Positions 19,053 through 26,645 of a DNA stretch of 39,561 bases are shown here, one piece after another (positions within the stretch are counted from its first letter, which is position 1; each line of letters opens with the position of its first letter). This DNA comes from Gemmataceae bacterium. Lineage in GTDB: Bacteria; Planctomycetota; Planctomycetia; Gemmatales; Gemmataceae. The stretch is taken from NCBI GenBank assembly GCA_022616435.1, contig JAKEET010000009.1, positions 1-39,561 on the forward strand, in the 5' to 3' direction. The position numbers were made by a program, and so were the translations under genes. The notes under the pieces are model-generated. The model did no database searches, was not told the origin of the DNA, and saw only the letters and a program-made list of their open reading frames with translations.

Positions 19053-20066
19053 TCACGCATCCGGCGGCGCCGCCGGCGCCACCTTGGCGCGGCCATTCAC
19101 CAGATACCGAAGATTCACCGGGTTCCGCACCGGCTCGCCGACGAGCAAGCGCCGCGCTTCCTGCGCCCCTTTGAAGCGCATCTCGTGAAAGCCTTCCACC
19201 GAGTAGAACGCGCTGTGCGGCGTCAGCAAGATGCGCGGATGCCGCCGCACGCGATCGTCGTCCAGCGGCTCGCGCTCGACCACGTCGAGGGCGGCGAACG
19301 CGATGTGGCTGGCATCGAGCGCGGCGATCAGCGCCGTCGCGTCCACGCACGGGCCCCGCGCCGTATTGATCACGTAGGCCCCCTTCGGCAATTGCGCCAG
19401 CGTCTCGGCGTTGAGCATGTGGCGGGTCTCGCGCGTCAGCGGACAGTGCAGGCTCAGGAAATCGGCTTGCGGCAGCAATTCTTCGAGCCGCGGCGCCCGC
19501 TCGACGCCGAGTGCCTTTTCGATGCCGTCGGGCTGGTACGGATCGTAGATCAGCACGCGCAAGCCGAGCGCCTTGGCCCGCAGCGCCATCGCAGTGCCGA
19601 TGCGGCCGCAGCCGATGATGCCGAGCGTCTTGCCGCGCAGCCGCGGCGCGCCGAACACGATATTGGGATGCCAGTGCCCCGAACGCACTGCATGCTCGGC
19701 CGCGATCAAACGGCGGGCCAGCGCCAGCAGCAGCATCAAGGCGTGATCGGCGACTTCCTCGGTGCCGTAGTCGGGGACGTTGCAGACGACGATGCCGCGG
19801 GCGCCGGCCGCGTGCACGTCCACGTTGTCGAAGCCGACGCCGCAGCGGACGATGCCCTTGCACTTCGCGAGGGCCGCGATGGATGTCGCGGTGATCTTGA
19901 TGTCGTGATAGACGAGCAAGGCGTCGGCCGTGGCCGCGTGGGGGAGAACGTTCGCCTCATCGTTGGTTTGCAGGAGCGTGACGTCGGCGATATCGTCGAG
20001 CACGCGCTTTTCTGGGCCGGCTTCGGAGAGGTAATCGGTGACGATGACGTGAACGCGCTGCGGCAT
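19053..20066 (-). CDS. D-isomer-specific 2-hydroxyacid dehydrogenase family protein (CtBP-like)
   Basis: A 337-residue NAD-dependent oxidoreductase. The Rossmann motif GIIGCGRIGTAMALRAKALG is followed by an acidic residue in LIYDPYQPDG, which favours NAD over NADP. The catalytic triad positions are visible: Arg in NTARGPCVDATAL, Glu in DVVEREPLDD and His in LTPHSAFYS. The substrate-binding N-terminal half includes GIVRCGVGFDNVDVHAA. The C-terminal-binding-protein subgroup fits best because of the HSAFYSVEG stretch, so the substrate could be glyoxylate, hydroxypyruvate or another 2-oxoacid. The gene is divergent from a tandem DUF1080 gene (109 bp apart) and convergent with ggt. Confidence 0.9.
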   Translation of the reverse strand: MPQRVHVIVTDYLSEAGPEKRVLDDIADVTLLQTNDEANVLPHAATADALLVYHDIKITATSIAALAKCKGIVRCGVGFDNVDVHAAGARGIVVCNVPDYGTEEVADHALMLLLALARRLIAAEHAVRSGHWHPNIVFGAPRLRGKTLGIIGCGRIGTAMALRAKALGLRVLIYDPYQPDGIEKALGVERAPRLEELLPQADFLSLHCPLTRETRHMLNAETLAQLPKGAYVINTARGPCVDATALIAALDASHIAFAALDVVEREPLDDDRVRRHPRILLTPHSAFYSVEGFHEMRFKGAQEARRLLVGEPVRNPVNLRYLVNGRAKVAPAAPPDA

Positions 20067-20175
20067 GCGTTCGTTGTATGAAGAAATCTCACAACGTAAT
20101 CTGCTTGCAATGTCCCGCGGGCGGCGATATCACAGACGCCGGGTCCCCTTCACCATCGCTCTCCGAGGATACACC

Positions 20176-21528
20176 ATGAAGCTGGCACGATTCGTCGTAT
20201 GCTGTCTGGTTTGGCTGTCCGCGCCGTCCGTCCGCGCCGGCGACGACGGCTTCAAGCCGCTCTTTAACGGCAAGGACCTGAGCGGCTGGGTCAACGTCAA
20301 CTGCCATCCCGACACCTGGTCGGTGAAGGACGGCATGATCGTGACCACCGGGCAGCCGATCGGCTTTCTGCGGACCGACAAGATGTACGAGAACTTCATC
20401 CTGGAGTTCGAGTGGAACCATCAGCCGCGTCAGGACGACAGGGCGGGCAATTCCGGCCTGTTCGTGTGGGCCGATCCGCTGCCGGCGGCTGGGCAGGGCT
20501 ACTTCGCCCGCGCCATCGAAGTGCAGGTGCTGGTGAACCTCGAATATCGCGACAAGAAAACCGGGGCCGTCACCGCGTCGAGCCACGGCGACATCTTCAG
20601 CATCTGGGGCGCGACCTGTCAGCCCGATCGTCCGCACCCGACCGGCGCCCAGCGCTGCATCCCGAGCGAGAACCGGGCCAAGGGCTTCGGCGAATGGAAT
20701 CACTACCGCGTCACCGCCAAGGACGGCGTCATCAAGCTCGCGGTCAACGGCAAGGCAGTGTCGGGCGTGAGCAAGTGCAACCCGCGCAAGGGCTATCTCG
20801 CGCTGGAGTCGGAGGCCAATGCCTGTCACTTCCGAAACATCCGCATCAAGGAGCTGCCGGGAAGCAATCCCAGCCCCGATGAAGTCGCCATGGACGGGAC
20901 CGGCTGGCAGCGGCTGTTCAACCTGCGCAACCTCGAAGGCTGGAAGGACGACCCCGGCCACCTGGGACACTGGCGGCCGACCGACTGGCGGCTCGTCTAC
21001 GACGGCAAGAGCGAAGCCAAGGACAAGAACCTGTGGTCCGCGAAGGAATACGGCGACTTCGAGATGGTCGTCGATTGGCGGCTGACCGGCAAACCCAAGA
21101 AGAAGATGATCCCGATCATCCTGCCCAACGGCGATCACGAGAAGGACGCGGGCGGCAAGGACAAGCAGATCGAGATCGACGACTTCGGCGACAGCGGCAT
21201 CTACCTGCGCGGCACCGGCAAGGCCCAGGTCAACATCTGGACGTGGCCGATCGGCTCGGGCGAGGTGTACAGCTATCGCATGGACAAGAAGCAGCCGCCG
21301 GAAGTGCGGGCCGGGGTGACGCCCAAGATGAACGCCGACAAGAAGCCGGGGCAGTGGAACCGCTTCCACATCACGATGAAGGGCGACCGGCTCACGGTGA
21401 ACCTGAACGGCAAGACGGTGATCGCCAGCGCCCAGTTGCCGGGCGTGCCCGAGCGCGGCCCGATCGCGCTACAGCATCACGGCGACCCGATCGAGTTCGC
21501 GAACCTGTATGTTCGTGAATTGAAGTAA
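20176..21528 (+). CDS. Secreted protein with two DUF1080 (3-keto-disaccharide hydrolase) domains
   Basis: A 450-residue exported protein. A signal peptide (about 1-20, ending SVRAG) is followed by two DUF1080 domains of a concanavalin-like jelly-roll fold. The first (about 24-228) starts FKPLFNGKDLSGWVNVN and has SGLFVWADPL and the GEWNHYRVTAKDG strand. The second (about 240-450) starts GWQRLFNLRNLEGWKDD and has DSGIYLRG and GQWNRFHITMKGDRL. Some DUF1080 proteins hydrolyse 3-keto-glycosides; others only bind carbohydrate, so activity is inferred. The ATG at 20176 has GAGGAT five bases upstream. A long inverted repeat begins directly after the stop. Confidence 0.9.
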   Translation: MKLARFVVCCLVWLSAPSVRAGDDGFKPLFNGKDLSGWVNVNCHPDTWSVKDGMIVTTGQPIGFLRTDKMYENFILEFEWNHQPRQDDRAGNSGLFVWADPLPAAGQGYFARAIEVQVLVNLEYRDKKTGAVTASSHGDIFSIWGATCQPDRPHPTGAQRCIPSENRAKGFGEWNHYRVTAKDGVIKLAVNGKAVSGVSKCNPRKGYLALESEANACHFRNIRIKELPGSNPSPDEVAMDGTGWQRLFNLRNLEGWKDDPGHLGHWRPTDWRLVYDGKSEAKDKNLWSAKEYGDFEMVVDWRLTGKPKKKMIPIILPNGDHEKDAGGKDKQIEIDDFGDSGIYLRGTGKAQVNIWTWPIGSGEVYSYRMDKKQPPEVRAGVTPKMNADKKPGQWNRFHITMKGDRLTVNLNGKTVIASAQLPGVPERGPIALQHHGDPIEFANLYVRELK

Positions 21529-21612
21529 CCACATGGCTTGCCGCTTAGCGTTCGCGGCGACCCCGCAGCGCACTGCGGGTCTGTGGCGAGCGCGAAACGG
21601 CAAGCCATGTGG
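21529..21612. repeat. Long inverted repeat, copy B
   Basis: An 84-bp element that starts immediately after the DUF1080 stop. The outer arms are a perfect 15-base inverted repeat (CCACATGGCTTGCCG / CGGCAAGCCATGTGG); an inner stem CCCGCAG / CTGCGGG closes a CGCA loop. It fills most of the gap before the converging YTV-like gene, so a bidirectional terminator is possible. It is 63/72 identical to copy A. Confidence 0.9.
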
Positions 21613-21634
21613 TTGTCAGCTTGGCCAGATCCTT

Positions 21635-22483
21635 CTAGTGGCAGCCGCGGCGGAACAGGCCGCCGAACATGCGGCCGCCGCACCCTGAGCCGCAGCATTC
21701 CGTCGTCGGCGGGCACACCGGCACGCGGATGACTTCCTGGTAGGGCTCCATTTCGCAATAGGTCACCTTGCGGGTCACCTTCTCCGGCACGCAGTCGTAC
21801 ACGGTGCGGGTGACCTCTTCCGGCCGGCACCGCACCAGGGAGACCTCGATCTCGCGCTGTTCGCGGCGCATCTCGCACACCTTGCGGACGCCGACTTTCT
21901 CGACGCAGTCCCATTCGACGCGGGAGACCTCGAACTCGCGGACGACCGGCACGCATTCGATCTTGTGCCGGGTCACCTTCCGCATCTCGGTGATCCGTTC
22001 GCACTTGGTCGTGCAGCGGCCGCACTCATCGACGCAGGGCGTGCACACCACGCGGCAGACCGGCACCAGGTCCTCGTACGGGTGGACGCGGCGCTCGGTG
22101 AGCGTCCTCGTGATCTTTTCCTTCACGACCCGCGGCACCCTCTCGGTGTACTTGCACTCGACGTCGTGAAACACCGGCACGCACACGGTCACCGTGCGTT
22201 TTTCCTTGATCGTGTACGGCACCATCACGGTGCACTTGACCTCGCGGGGCACCATCTTGTTGACGAAGCAGGTGACTTCTTTTTCCTTGGTGACCGGCCG
22301 GTAGCGGGTCACGGTCCGCTCTTCATACTTCACCTCGACGGGGGCCGGCGCAGGCGCCGGGGCGCAGGCGACGACCTCGCACCCGCCGCAACTGCGGCGC
22401 AGCCCGCCGAACGCCGATGCCGTGGACGGCGCCAGCGCCGTCAAGCCGAGGATGGCTACGAGGATTCCGAGCGTGCGAATCAT
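21635..22483 (-). CDS. Cysteine-rich YTV-like envelope protein
   Basis: A 282-residue protein with a signal peptide (about 1-24, ending STASA) and a mature part with about 24 cysteines. It is built from short imperfect repeats of the type TVTVCVPVFHDVECKYTERV, TRTVYDCVPEKVTRKVTYC and VTRYRPVTKEKEVTC. These alternate Val, Thr, Tyr, Lys, Arg and Cys in predicted short beta strands. The pattern resembles the YTV repeats of planctomycete cell-envelope proteins, which are secreted and disulfide-linked. A structural role in the envelope is inferred from that likeness. The ATG at 22483 has GGAG eight bases upstream and begins the signal peptide; residues before it are not protein-like. A promoter candidate is at 22532-22560. 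Confidence 0.8.
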   Translation of the reverse strand: MIRTLGILVAILGLTALAPSTASAFGGLRRSCGGCEVVACAPAPAPAPVEVKYEERTVTRYRPVTKEKEVTCFVNKMVPREVKCTVMVPYTIKEKRTVTVCVPVFHDVECKYTERVPRVVKEKITRTLTERRVHPYEDLVPVCRVVCTPCVDECGRCTTKCERITEMRKVTRHKIECVPVVREFEVSRVEWDCVEKVGVRKVCEMRREQREIEVSLVRCRPEEVTRTVYDCVPEKVTRKVTYCEMEPYQEVIRVPVCPPTTECCGSGCGGRMFGGLFRRGCH

Positions 22484-22531
22484 GTGGCAACTCCCAAAGA
22501 GGTCAGGCACACTTTGCGGCAGGGAAGCAAG

Positions 22532-22560
22532 ATAGTATGGGGAACTTGGATAATTTGTAA
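22532..22560 (-). promoter_or_regulatory. Candidate promoter of the YTV-like gene
   Basis: On the minus strand: -35 TTACAA (22560-22555), a 17-bp spacer and -10 TACTAT (22537-22532), about 50 bp before the start codon at 22483. The match to the sigma-70 consensus is partial (3/6 and 4/6). Confidence 0.45.
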
Positions 22561-22657
22561 CGGATGCCGCGCCGGATGGCAACGGCTCTTGGCGAAAAAC
22601 CGAGACGTGGCGATGTTAAGCTGTGCAATCTGAAGCGATTCTACCATGCCATCCGCA

Positions 22658-22951
22658 TTACGCGGTCGGGGCGGTGGGCGACGGGGCCGGCGCGGACTTG
22701 GCGTTCGCCAGCCGGGCGAGCTGCGATTTCCGGCGGGCCGCCGTGTTCGGATGGATCACCCGCTTGGCCGCCGCCTTGTCGAGCTTCTTGATCGCGGCGA
22801 CTACCTCGGCCTGCAGCTTGTCGGGGCTGGCCTTGGCGGCCTGGACGACGTTCTTGATCTGAATCCTGATCGCCTTCTTGACCGCGCGGTTGCGCAGGCG
22901 ACGCTTCGCCGCTTGCCGGCCGCGCTTCTTGGCGGTGTGCGTATGAGGCAT
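22658..22951 (-). CDS. rpsT: 30S ribosomal protein S20
   Basis: A 97-residue, strongly basic protein that binds 16S rRNA early in 30S assembly. The family pattern is clear: MPHTHTAKKRGRQAAKRR at the start, LRNRAVKKAIRIQIK in the first helix and VIHPNTAARRKSQLARL at the end of the helical bundle. The last dozen residues (APAPSPTAPTA) are a low-complexity tail beyond the usual S20 end. A ribosome site (GAAGGGGAAG) precedes the ATG at 22951. It is 166 bp upstream of the YTV-like gene on the same strand, which has its own promoter candidate. Confidence 0.96.
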   Translation of the reverse strand: MPHTHTAKKRGRQAAKRRLRNRAVKKAIRIQIKNVVQAAKASPDKLQAEVVAAIKKLDKAAAKRVIHPNTAARRKSQLARLANAKSAPAPSPTAPTA

Positions 22952-23041
22952 GACTTCCCCTTCGAGGACGCGTGACGCAAGCCATCAGTGTAGAAACCGG
23001 ATCGGCAAACGGCAATCGCAGGCCCGGAACACTCATCCTGG

Positions 23042-23105
23042 CTAATCTTCACTAATGAGTGCCGAGGAACTGCCTTGCCGATTAGTGTCGATCAGTGTGG
23101 ATTAG
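23042..23105. repeat. ATTAGTG-type inverted repeat overlapping the decarboxylase 3' end
   Basis: The left arm CTAATCTTCACTAAT (23042-23056) pairs with ATCAGTGTGGATTAG (23091-23105) at 12 of 15 positions, and a third related unit ATTAGTGTCGATCAG is at 23081-23095. The right arm runs into the coding end of the phosphatidylserine decarboxylase gene and forms its last codons. Confidence 0.6.
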
Positions 23106-24047
23106 TGTTCCGAGGATGGTCGTCCCGCCCTTCACCTGGTCGCCGACCTTCACGCAGATCGCGCGGGCTTGGCCGGCGGGAATGAGCACGTCGGTGCGCG
23201 AGCCGAGCTTGATCATGCCGAGGCGCTCGCCTTGTTGCACCAGGTCGCCGGCCTTGAGCCAGCAGACGATGCGCCGCGCGATGGCGCCGGAGATCTGTTT
23301 CACGCGAATGGGCCGGTTCGTGCCGGCTTCCTCCATGTCGATCCAGAGCTGCTCGTTGCGGACGGCGCTGTCGGGGTTGCGGGCGTCGAGAAACGCGCCG
23401 GGAAAATACCGCACCTGGGTAATCCGGCCCGCGCGCGGCAGGCGATTGACGTGGACGTTGAAGATCGACAGGAAGATGCTGATCCGCAGGGCCCGGCCGA
23501 ATCCTGGTTCATCGATCTCCTCGACGTTGGTCACGGTCCCGTCCGCCGGGCTCACCAGGGCGTCGGCATCGGCGGGAATGGCTCGCTCCGGGTCGCGGAA
23601 GAACCAGACGATTTCGAGCCAGACAATCCCCGTGGCGGCCGCAAGAATCCAGAAGAGGTAGTGCGTCATCGCCCCGAGCGTTGCGAACACGCCGCCGAGC
23701 AGCAGCAGGACAACCGTGAAGATCAGCAGCTCCGCCAGTCCGTGCCGCGCGAAGCCGAGCCGGCCGCGCCAGGCGAACGGATCGTCTTCCGGCCGCCACC
23801 AGTAGCCGCAGACGTTGCGCAGGTGCTTCAAGTCACGCGGATCGACAATGTCATGCGGACAGCCCGGACAGGCTCCTTGGCGGTTCGCCTCCATTCGCCG
23901 GACGTATCCCGGGAACAGCGTGCGCAGCCACCACCGTCGCAGCCGCCCCCACGCCTGTTCCAGCGCGCAGCACCAGCCGCCGCCGGGCTGAACGCAGGCC
24001 GGCGTCTGCGGCGTGGTGGGAAGCGCTTGCTGAACCATCGAACTCAT
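23082..24047 (-). CDS. psd: Phosphatidylserine decarboxylase
   Basis: A 321-residue enzyme that makes phosphatidylethanolamine. The catalytic part (about 145-321) contains PADGTVTNVEEI, the histidine strand SIFNVHVNRLPRAG and the self-cleavage site MIKLGSRTDV, where Ser283 would become the pyruvoyl group. This is the GS(R/T) site of short, proenzyme-type decarboxylases. Two hydrophobic helices (about 103-125 and 128-150) anchor it in the membrane. The N-terminal 100 residues are an extension with several cysteines (for example GACPGCPHDIVDPRDL and LRNVCGYWWRPEDDPF) that is not needed for the core enzyme. The last residues, TLIHTDRH, come from an intergenic repeat. The start is not fixed by a ribosome site; an alternative ATG is three codons in. 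Confidence 0.9.
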   Translation of the reverse strand: MSSMVQQALPTTPQTPACVQPGGGWCCALEQAWGRLRRWWLRTLFPGYVRRMEANRQGACPGCPHDIVDPRDLKHLRNVCGYWWRPEDDPFAWRGRLGFARHGLAELLIFTVVLLLLGGVFATLGAMTHYLFWILAAATGIVWLEIVWFFRDPERAIPADADALVSPADGTVTNVEEIDEPGFGRALRISIFLSIFNVHVNRLPRAGRITQVRYFPGAFLDARNPDSAVRNEQLWIDMEEAGTNRPIRVKQISGAIARRIVCWLKAGDLVQQGERLGMIKLGSRTDVLIPAGQARAICVKVGDQVKGGTTILGTLIHTDRH

Positions 24048-24065
24048 GGAGACATTGTCCTTTCA

Positions 24066-24090
24066 CGGCTTGCCGTTTCGCGTTCGCGCC
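24066..24090. repeat. Half copy of the long inverted repeat (copy C)
   Basis: From 24067 the bases GGCTTGCCGTTTCGCG and then TTCGCG match the reverse complement of the right arm of copy B, with one mismatch in the first 21 positions. The opposite arm is not recognisable in the next 40 bp. It lies between the HpnE and decarboxylase genes, both on the minus strand. Confidence 0.6.
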
Positions 24091-24127
24091 TCCCATCGCG
24101 ACACGCATCCCGCCGCTTGGGGATGTT

Positions 24128-25480
24128 CTAGCGAAGGTCCGGCTGAACAAGCTGCGTTGGCCGGTCTCGAGCACGCAGCAGCGCCTCCGCCGCCAGGTAG
24201 CCGCTGCGGACCGCCCCTTCCATCGTCGCGGGCCAGCCGGTCGCCGTCCAATCGCCGGCCACGTACAGATTGGCCACGGGCGCGGCTTGCGGCGGCCGCC
24301 AGCGATCCACGCCCGGCACGGCGCTGAACGTGGCGGCATGTTCGGTGACGACGCGCGAACGCAGTGTCCGTGCTTCGCCCGCGCCCGGAAAAAGCCGGCG
24401 CAGCTCATCGATCACGCGGCGCTCGACCTCGTCATGCCTCAACCCCCGGAATTGCCGCGAGGCGCTGACGACCACCTGCACGTACCATTCACCGGACGCC
24501 GTTTCACCGCGGTTGAACAGCCATTGACCGAGGCACTCGACCAGCACGACGTGCGGCAACTTCATGACCGGCCGGTCGAACCAGACGTGCACGCTGGTGA
24601 TCGGCGACACTTCCAGGTTGCGCAGGTTGGCGAAATACGGATCGAGGTCCGCGATTTCCGCCGGCGTCAGGTCGAGCATGCGGTCGAACGGTACGGCGGC
24701 GATGACGCCATCGGCGTCGAGCCGCTCCCCGTTGCGTAATTCAACCCCGCCAACGTGCCCTTTCTCCAATGTCAGCCGTTTGACGCCGCAATTCAGCCGC
24801 ACCGTGACGCCGTGCCCGGCGAGCCAGCCTTGCAGCTCGGCGCCGTACAGGCGGCCCAGCGGCACGGCCGGCACTTCGACTTCGAAGCCTTTGGGATGCG
24901 TCAGAAAGCCGTCGACGAACACCTTGCGGGCATAGCGAAAGCCAACGCGGTCCGGCGTTTCATTGAGCGCGCTCGTCAGCACCAGTCCCCAGAATCGAGC
25001 GACGGTCCGCGGCGTCTGCCGGTGCCGTTCGAGCCATGCCTGGAACGGCGGATCGTCATCCCCGGCGGGCAATCGCAGGCAGCCGAGGCCGTAGGCGATG
25101 CGAGCCTTGTCGGCCGCGCTCAGGAAATGAGCGGCCGCGAAGCTGCGGGCCAGGTGCAATGGCGCCGGCCAGCGGTCGGCGCGGAAACGGCTGACGCGGC
25201 GGTCGGGCGTCATGAAGTAGAGTTCGCGCTGTGTTTGAAGCAAGTGGGCGATGCCGACGGTCCGGCAGAAGTGCCCGAAATTCGTGCAGCAGCCCATGTT
25301 GACGTGCTGGCAAGCGTCCACGAGTTGGCCGGTCACTGTGTCCTGAAACGACCCGGCCCGGCCGCCGAGGCGGTTGCGCGATTCGAGCAAGGTGACCTGG
25401 AAGCCGCGCGGCGCCAGCGCCGTTGCGGCCGCCAGACCCGCCAAGCCGCCGCCGATGATGAGCACCTGGCCATGTGACAT
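24128..25480 (-). CDS. hpnE: Hydroxysqualene dehydroxylase HpnE-like amine oxidase
   Basis: A 450-residue FAD-dependent enzyme of the phytoene-desaturase/amine-oxidase group. The dinucleotide motif GGGLAGLAAATAL starts at about residue 10, followed by ESRNRLGGRAGSF. Features that point to HpnE are the QHVNMGCCTNFGHFCR segment, the WGLVLTSALNETPDRVGF stretch and the C-terminal FAD loop NLYVAGDWTATGWPATMEGA. HpnE reduces hydroxysqualene to squalene, the precursor of hopanoids and sterols. HpnC and HpnD, its usual partners, are not in the window. A longer in-frame reading to 25960 exists but its added residues are a by-product of the opposite strand of the next gene. The ATG at 25480 begins the flavin motif directly (MSHGQVLIIGGG). 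Confidence 0.88.
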   Translation of the reverse strand: MSHGQVLIIGGGLAGLAAATALAPRGFQVTLLESRNRLGGRAGSFQDTVTGQLVDACQHVNMGCCTNFGHFCRTVGIAHLLQTQRELYFMTPDRRVSRFRADRWPAPLHLARSFAAAHFLSAADKARIAYGLGCLRLPAGDDDPPFQAWLERHRQTPRTVARFWGLVLTSALNETPDRVGFRYARKVFVDGFLTHPKGFEVEVPAVPLGRLYGAELQGWLAGHGVTVRLNCGVKRLTLEKGHVGGVELRNGERLDADGVIAAVPFDRMLDLTPAEIADLDPYFANLRNLEVSPITSVHVWFDRPVMKLPHVVLVECLGQWLFNRGETASGEWYVQVVVSASRQFRGLRHDEVERRVIDELRRLFPGAGEARTLRSRVVTEHAATFSAVPGVDRWRPPQAAPVANLYVAGDWTATGWPATMEGAVRSGYLAAEALLRARDRPTQLVQPDLR

Positions 25481-25539
25481 TCGATCATCATACTGGCGAG
25501 TCGAGCCGCGTAAGCGGCCGAATGTGGCGCGGGAGGCGG

Positions 25540-26562
25540 TCATTTGCGCCAGAACGCCATCGTGATGTGCATGATGGTCCAGTAGTGGAAACTCGACGTG
25601 GCGAAGAGCTGGCTGATGAAGCCCACGCGTTCCCAAAGGTGGACGCGCAAGGCCATCAAGATCAGCACCACGGCCACCGCGGCCACGTGCAGCGTGATGA
25701 AACCCGCCGGCGTCGTGCGCAGCCAGGCCCGCCAATTCCTTGCCGGCGTTGGACGGTCGGCGAGCCGGCGGCGTACGAAGACAAACCAGGCGGTGACGTG
25801 AATCAGCACGATCAAATTGAACCCGACCGAGCCGAGCAAGGAACCCGCCACGAGAATACCGGCGATGACGGCGTAGATGCACAACAGCGGCGCATACGCG
25901 CGAACGACGATGCCGTGGCGGCGCACGCAGCTCCACGTCGCCCAGCCGCCGGCGATGCATGCCACGATCAGTCCGCCGGTCAGGAACCGCAACAATTCGC
26001 CAGGCTCGTCAACGACCGTTTCGAGCTTCTCCTGCACGCGGCCGTGGAGCATGTAGACGAGCGCGAACAGCGTCACCAGCCCGATCGTCACACTCGTCCC
26101 CAGGCGGCGCAGGAACAGGTCGCGCCCCGGCTCCTCGGGAGCGTCGCCGCAGGCCACGAACAGATTGGCCTCGTCGCGGATCTCGTGAATCATGAAGTAG
26201 GCGTAGAACGCGATGAGCAGGAACGGGTTCTTCATGCCCCCCTGCGACCACGAGAACACGCACATGGCCGCGCCGAGGATCGTGAGCAGTGCGAGCTTCC
26301 CGGCGGCTGTCCGGTTGCGCAGGCTCGGCGACGTGAACAGGAACAGCCAGCCGATCCAGAAGTGGGCCAGCCCGAGCCCTCGCATCATGACGTCGGACGG
26401 GTTCTCGACGAAGCGATGCCGGCATCCCAGGACGAAGGTTTCGATAAGGTAGATGACGCCGCCGAATGCGATCGCCGCCAGTGCCAGCCCCACGGCCGCC
26501 TGGAAGTGCCGCCAGGAGGCGGAGAGGGACAATCCGGGGCTCAGCATCCGTGCCGTGGCCAT
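25540..26562 (-). CDS. Polytopic membrane protein of unknown function
   Basis: I do not recognise the family. This 340-residue protein has about eight or nine hydrophobic helices (roughly 20-45, 65-80, 88-105, 110-128, 155-172, 193-212, 220-262 and 285-305). Conserved-looking polar residues sit within or at the ends of helices: His in GLAHFWIGWLF, an MIHEIRDEANLF segment, His in VLIHVTAWFVF, and a C-terminal SFHYWTIMHITMAFW. Such His/Glu/Asp sets in helices may bind metal, but no named motif fits. A ribosome site (GGAG) precedes the ATG at 26562. It lies 59 bp upstream of hpnE on the same strand and upstream of the decarboxylase, so a role in membrane-lipid or isoprenoid metabolism is suggested by context only. 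Confidence 0.75.
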   Translation of the reverse strand: MATARMLSPGLSLSASWRHFQAAVGLALAAIAFGGVIYLIETFVLGCRHRFVENPSDVMMRGLGLAHFWIGWLFLFTSPSLRNRTAAGKLALLTILGAAMCVFSWSQGGMKNPFLLIAFYAYFMIHEIRDEANLFVACGDAPEEPGRDLFLRRLGTSVTIGLVTLFALVYMLHGRVQEKLETVVDEPGELLRFLTGGLIVACIAGGWATWSCVRRHGIVVRAYAPLLCIYAVIAGILVAGSLLGSVGFNLIVLIHVTAWFVFVRRRLADRPTPARNWRAWLRTTPAGFITLHVAAVAVVLILMALRVHLWERVGFISQLFATSSFHYWTIMHITMAFWRK

Positions 26563-26645
26563 GCGACTCCATCCTTGAACGGCGACGGCCGATTATATGA
26601 GAACGACGGCAACGCGGGAAGAGCGGTTTGCAGGCCGAACGGACG

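Noticed and set aside
25481..25960. N-terminal extension of HpnE
   Set aside because: The flavin motif GGGLAGL is normally within the first residues, and the added part lies opposite or within the membrane-protein gene in another frame.
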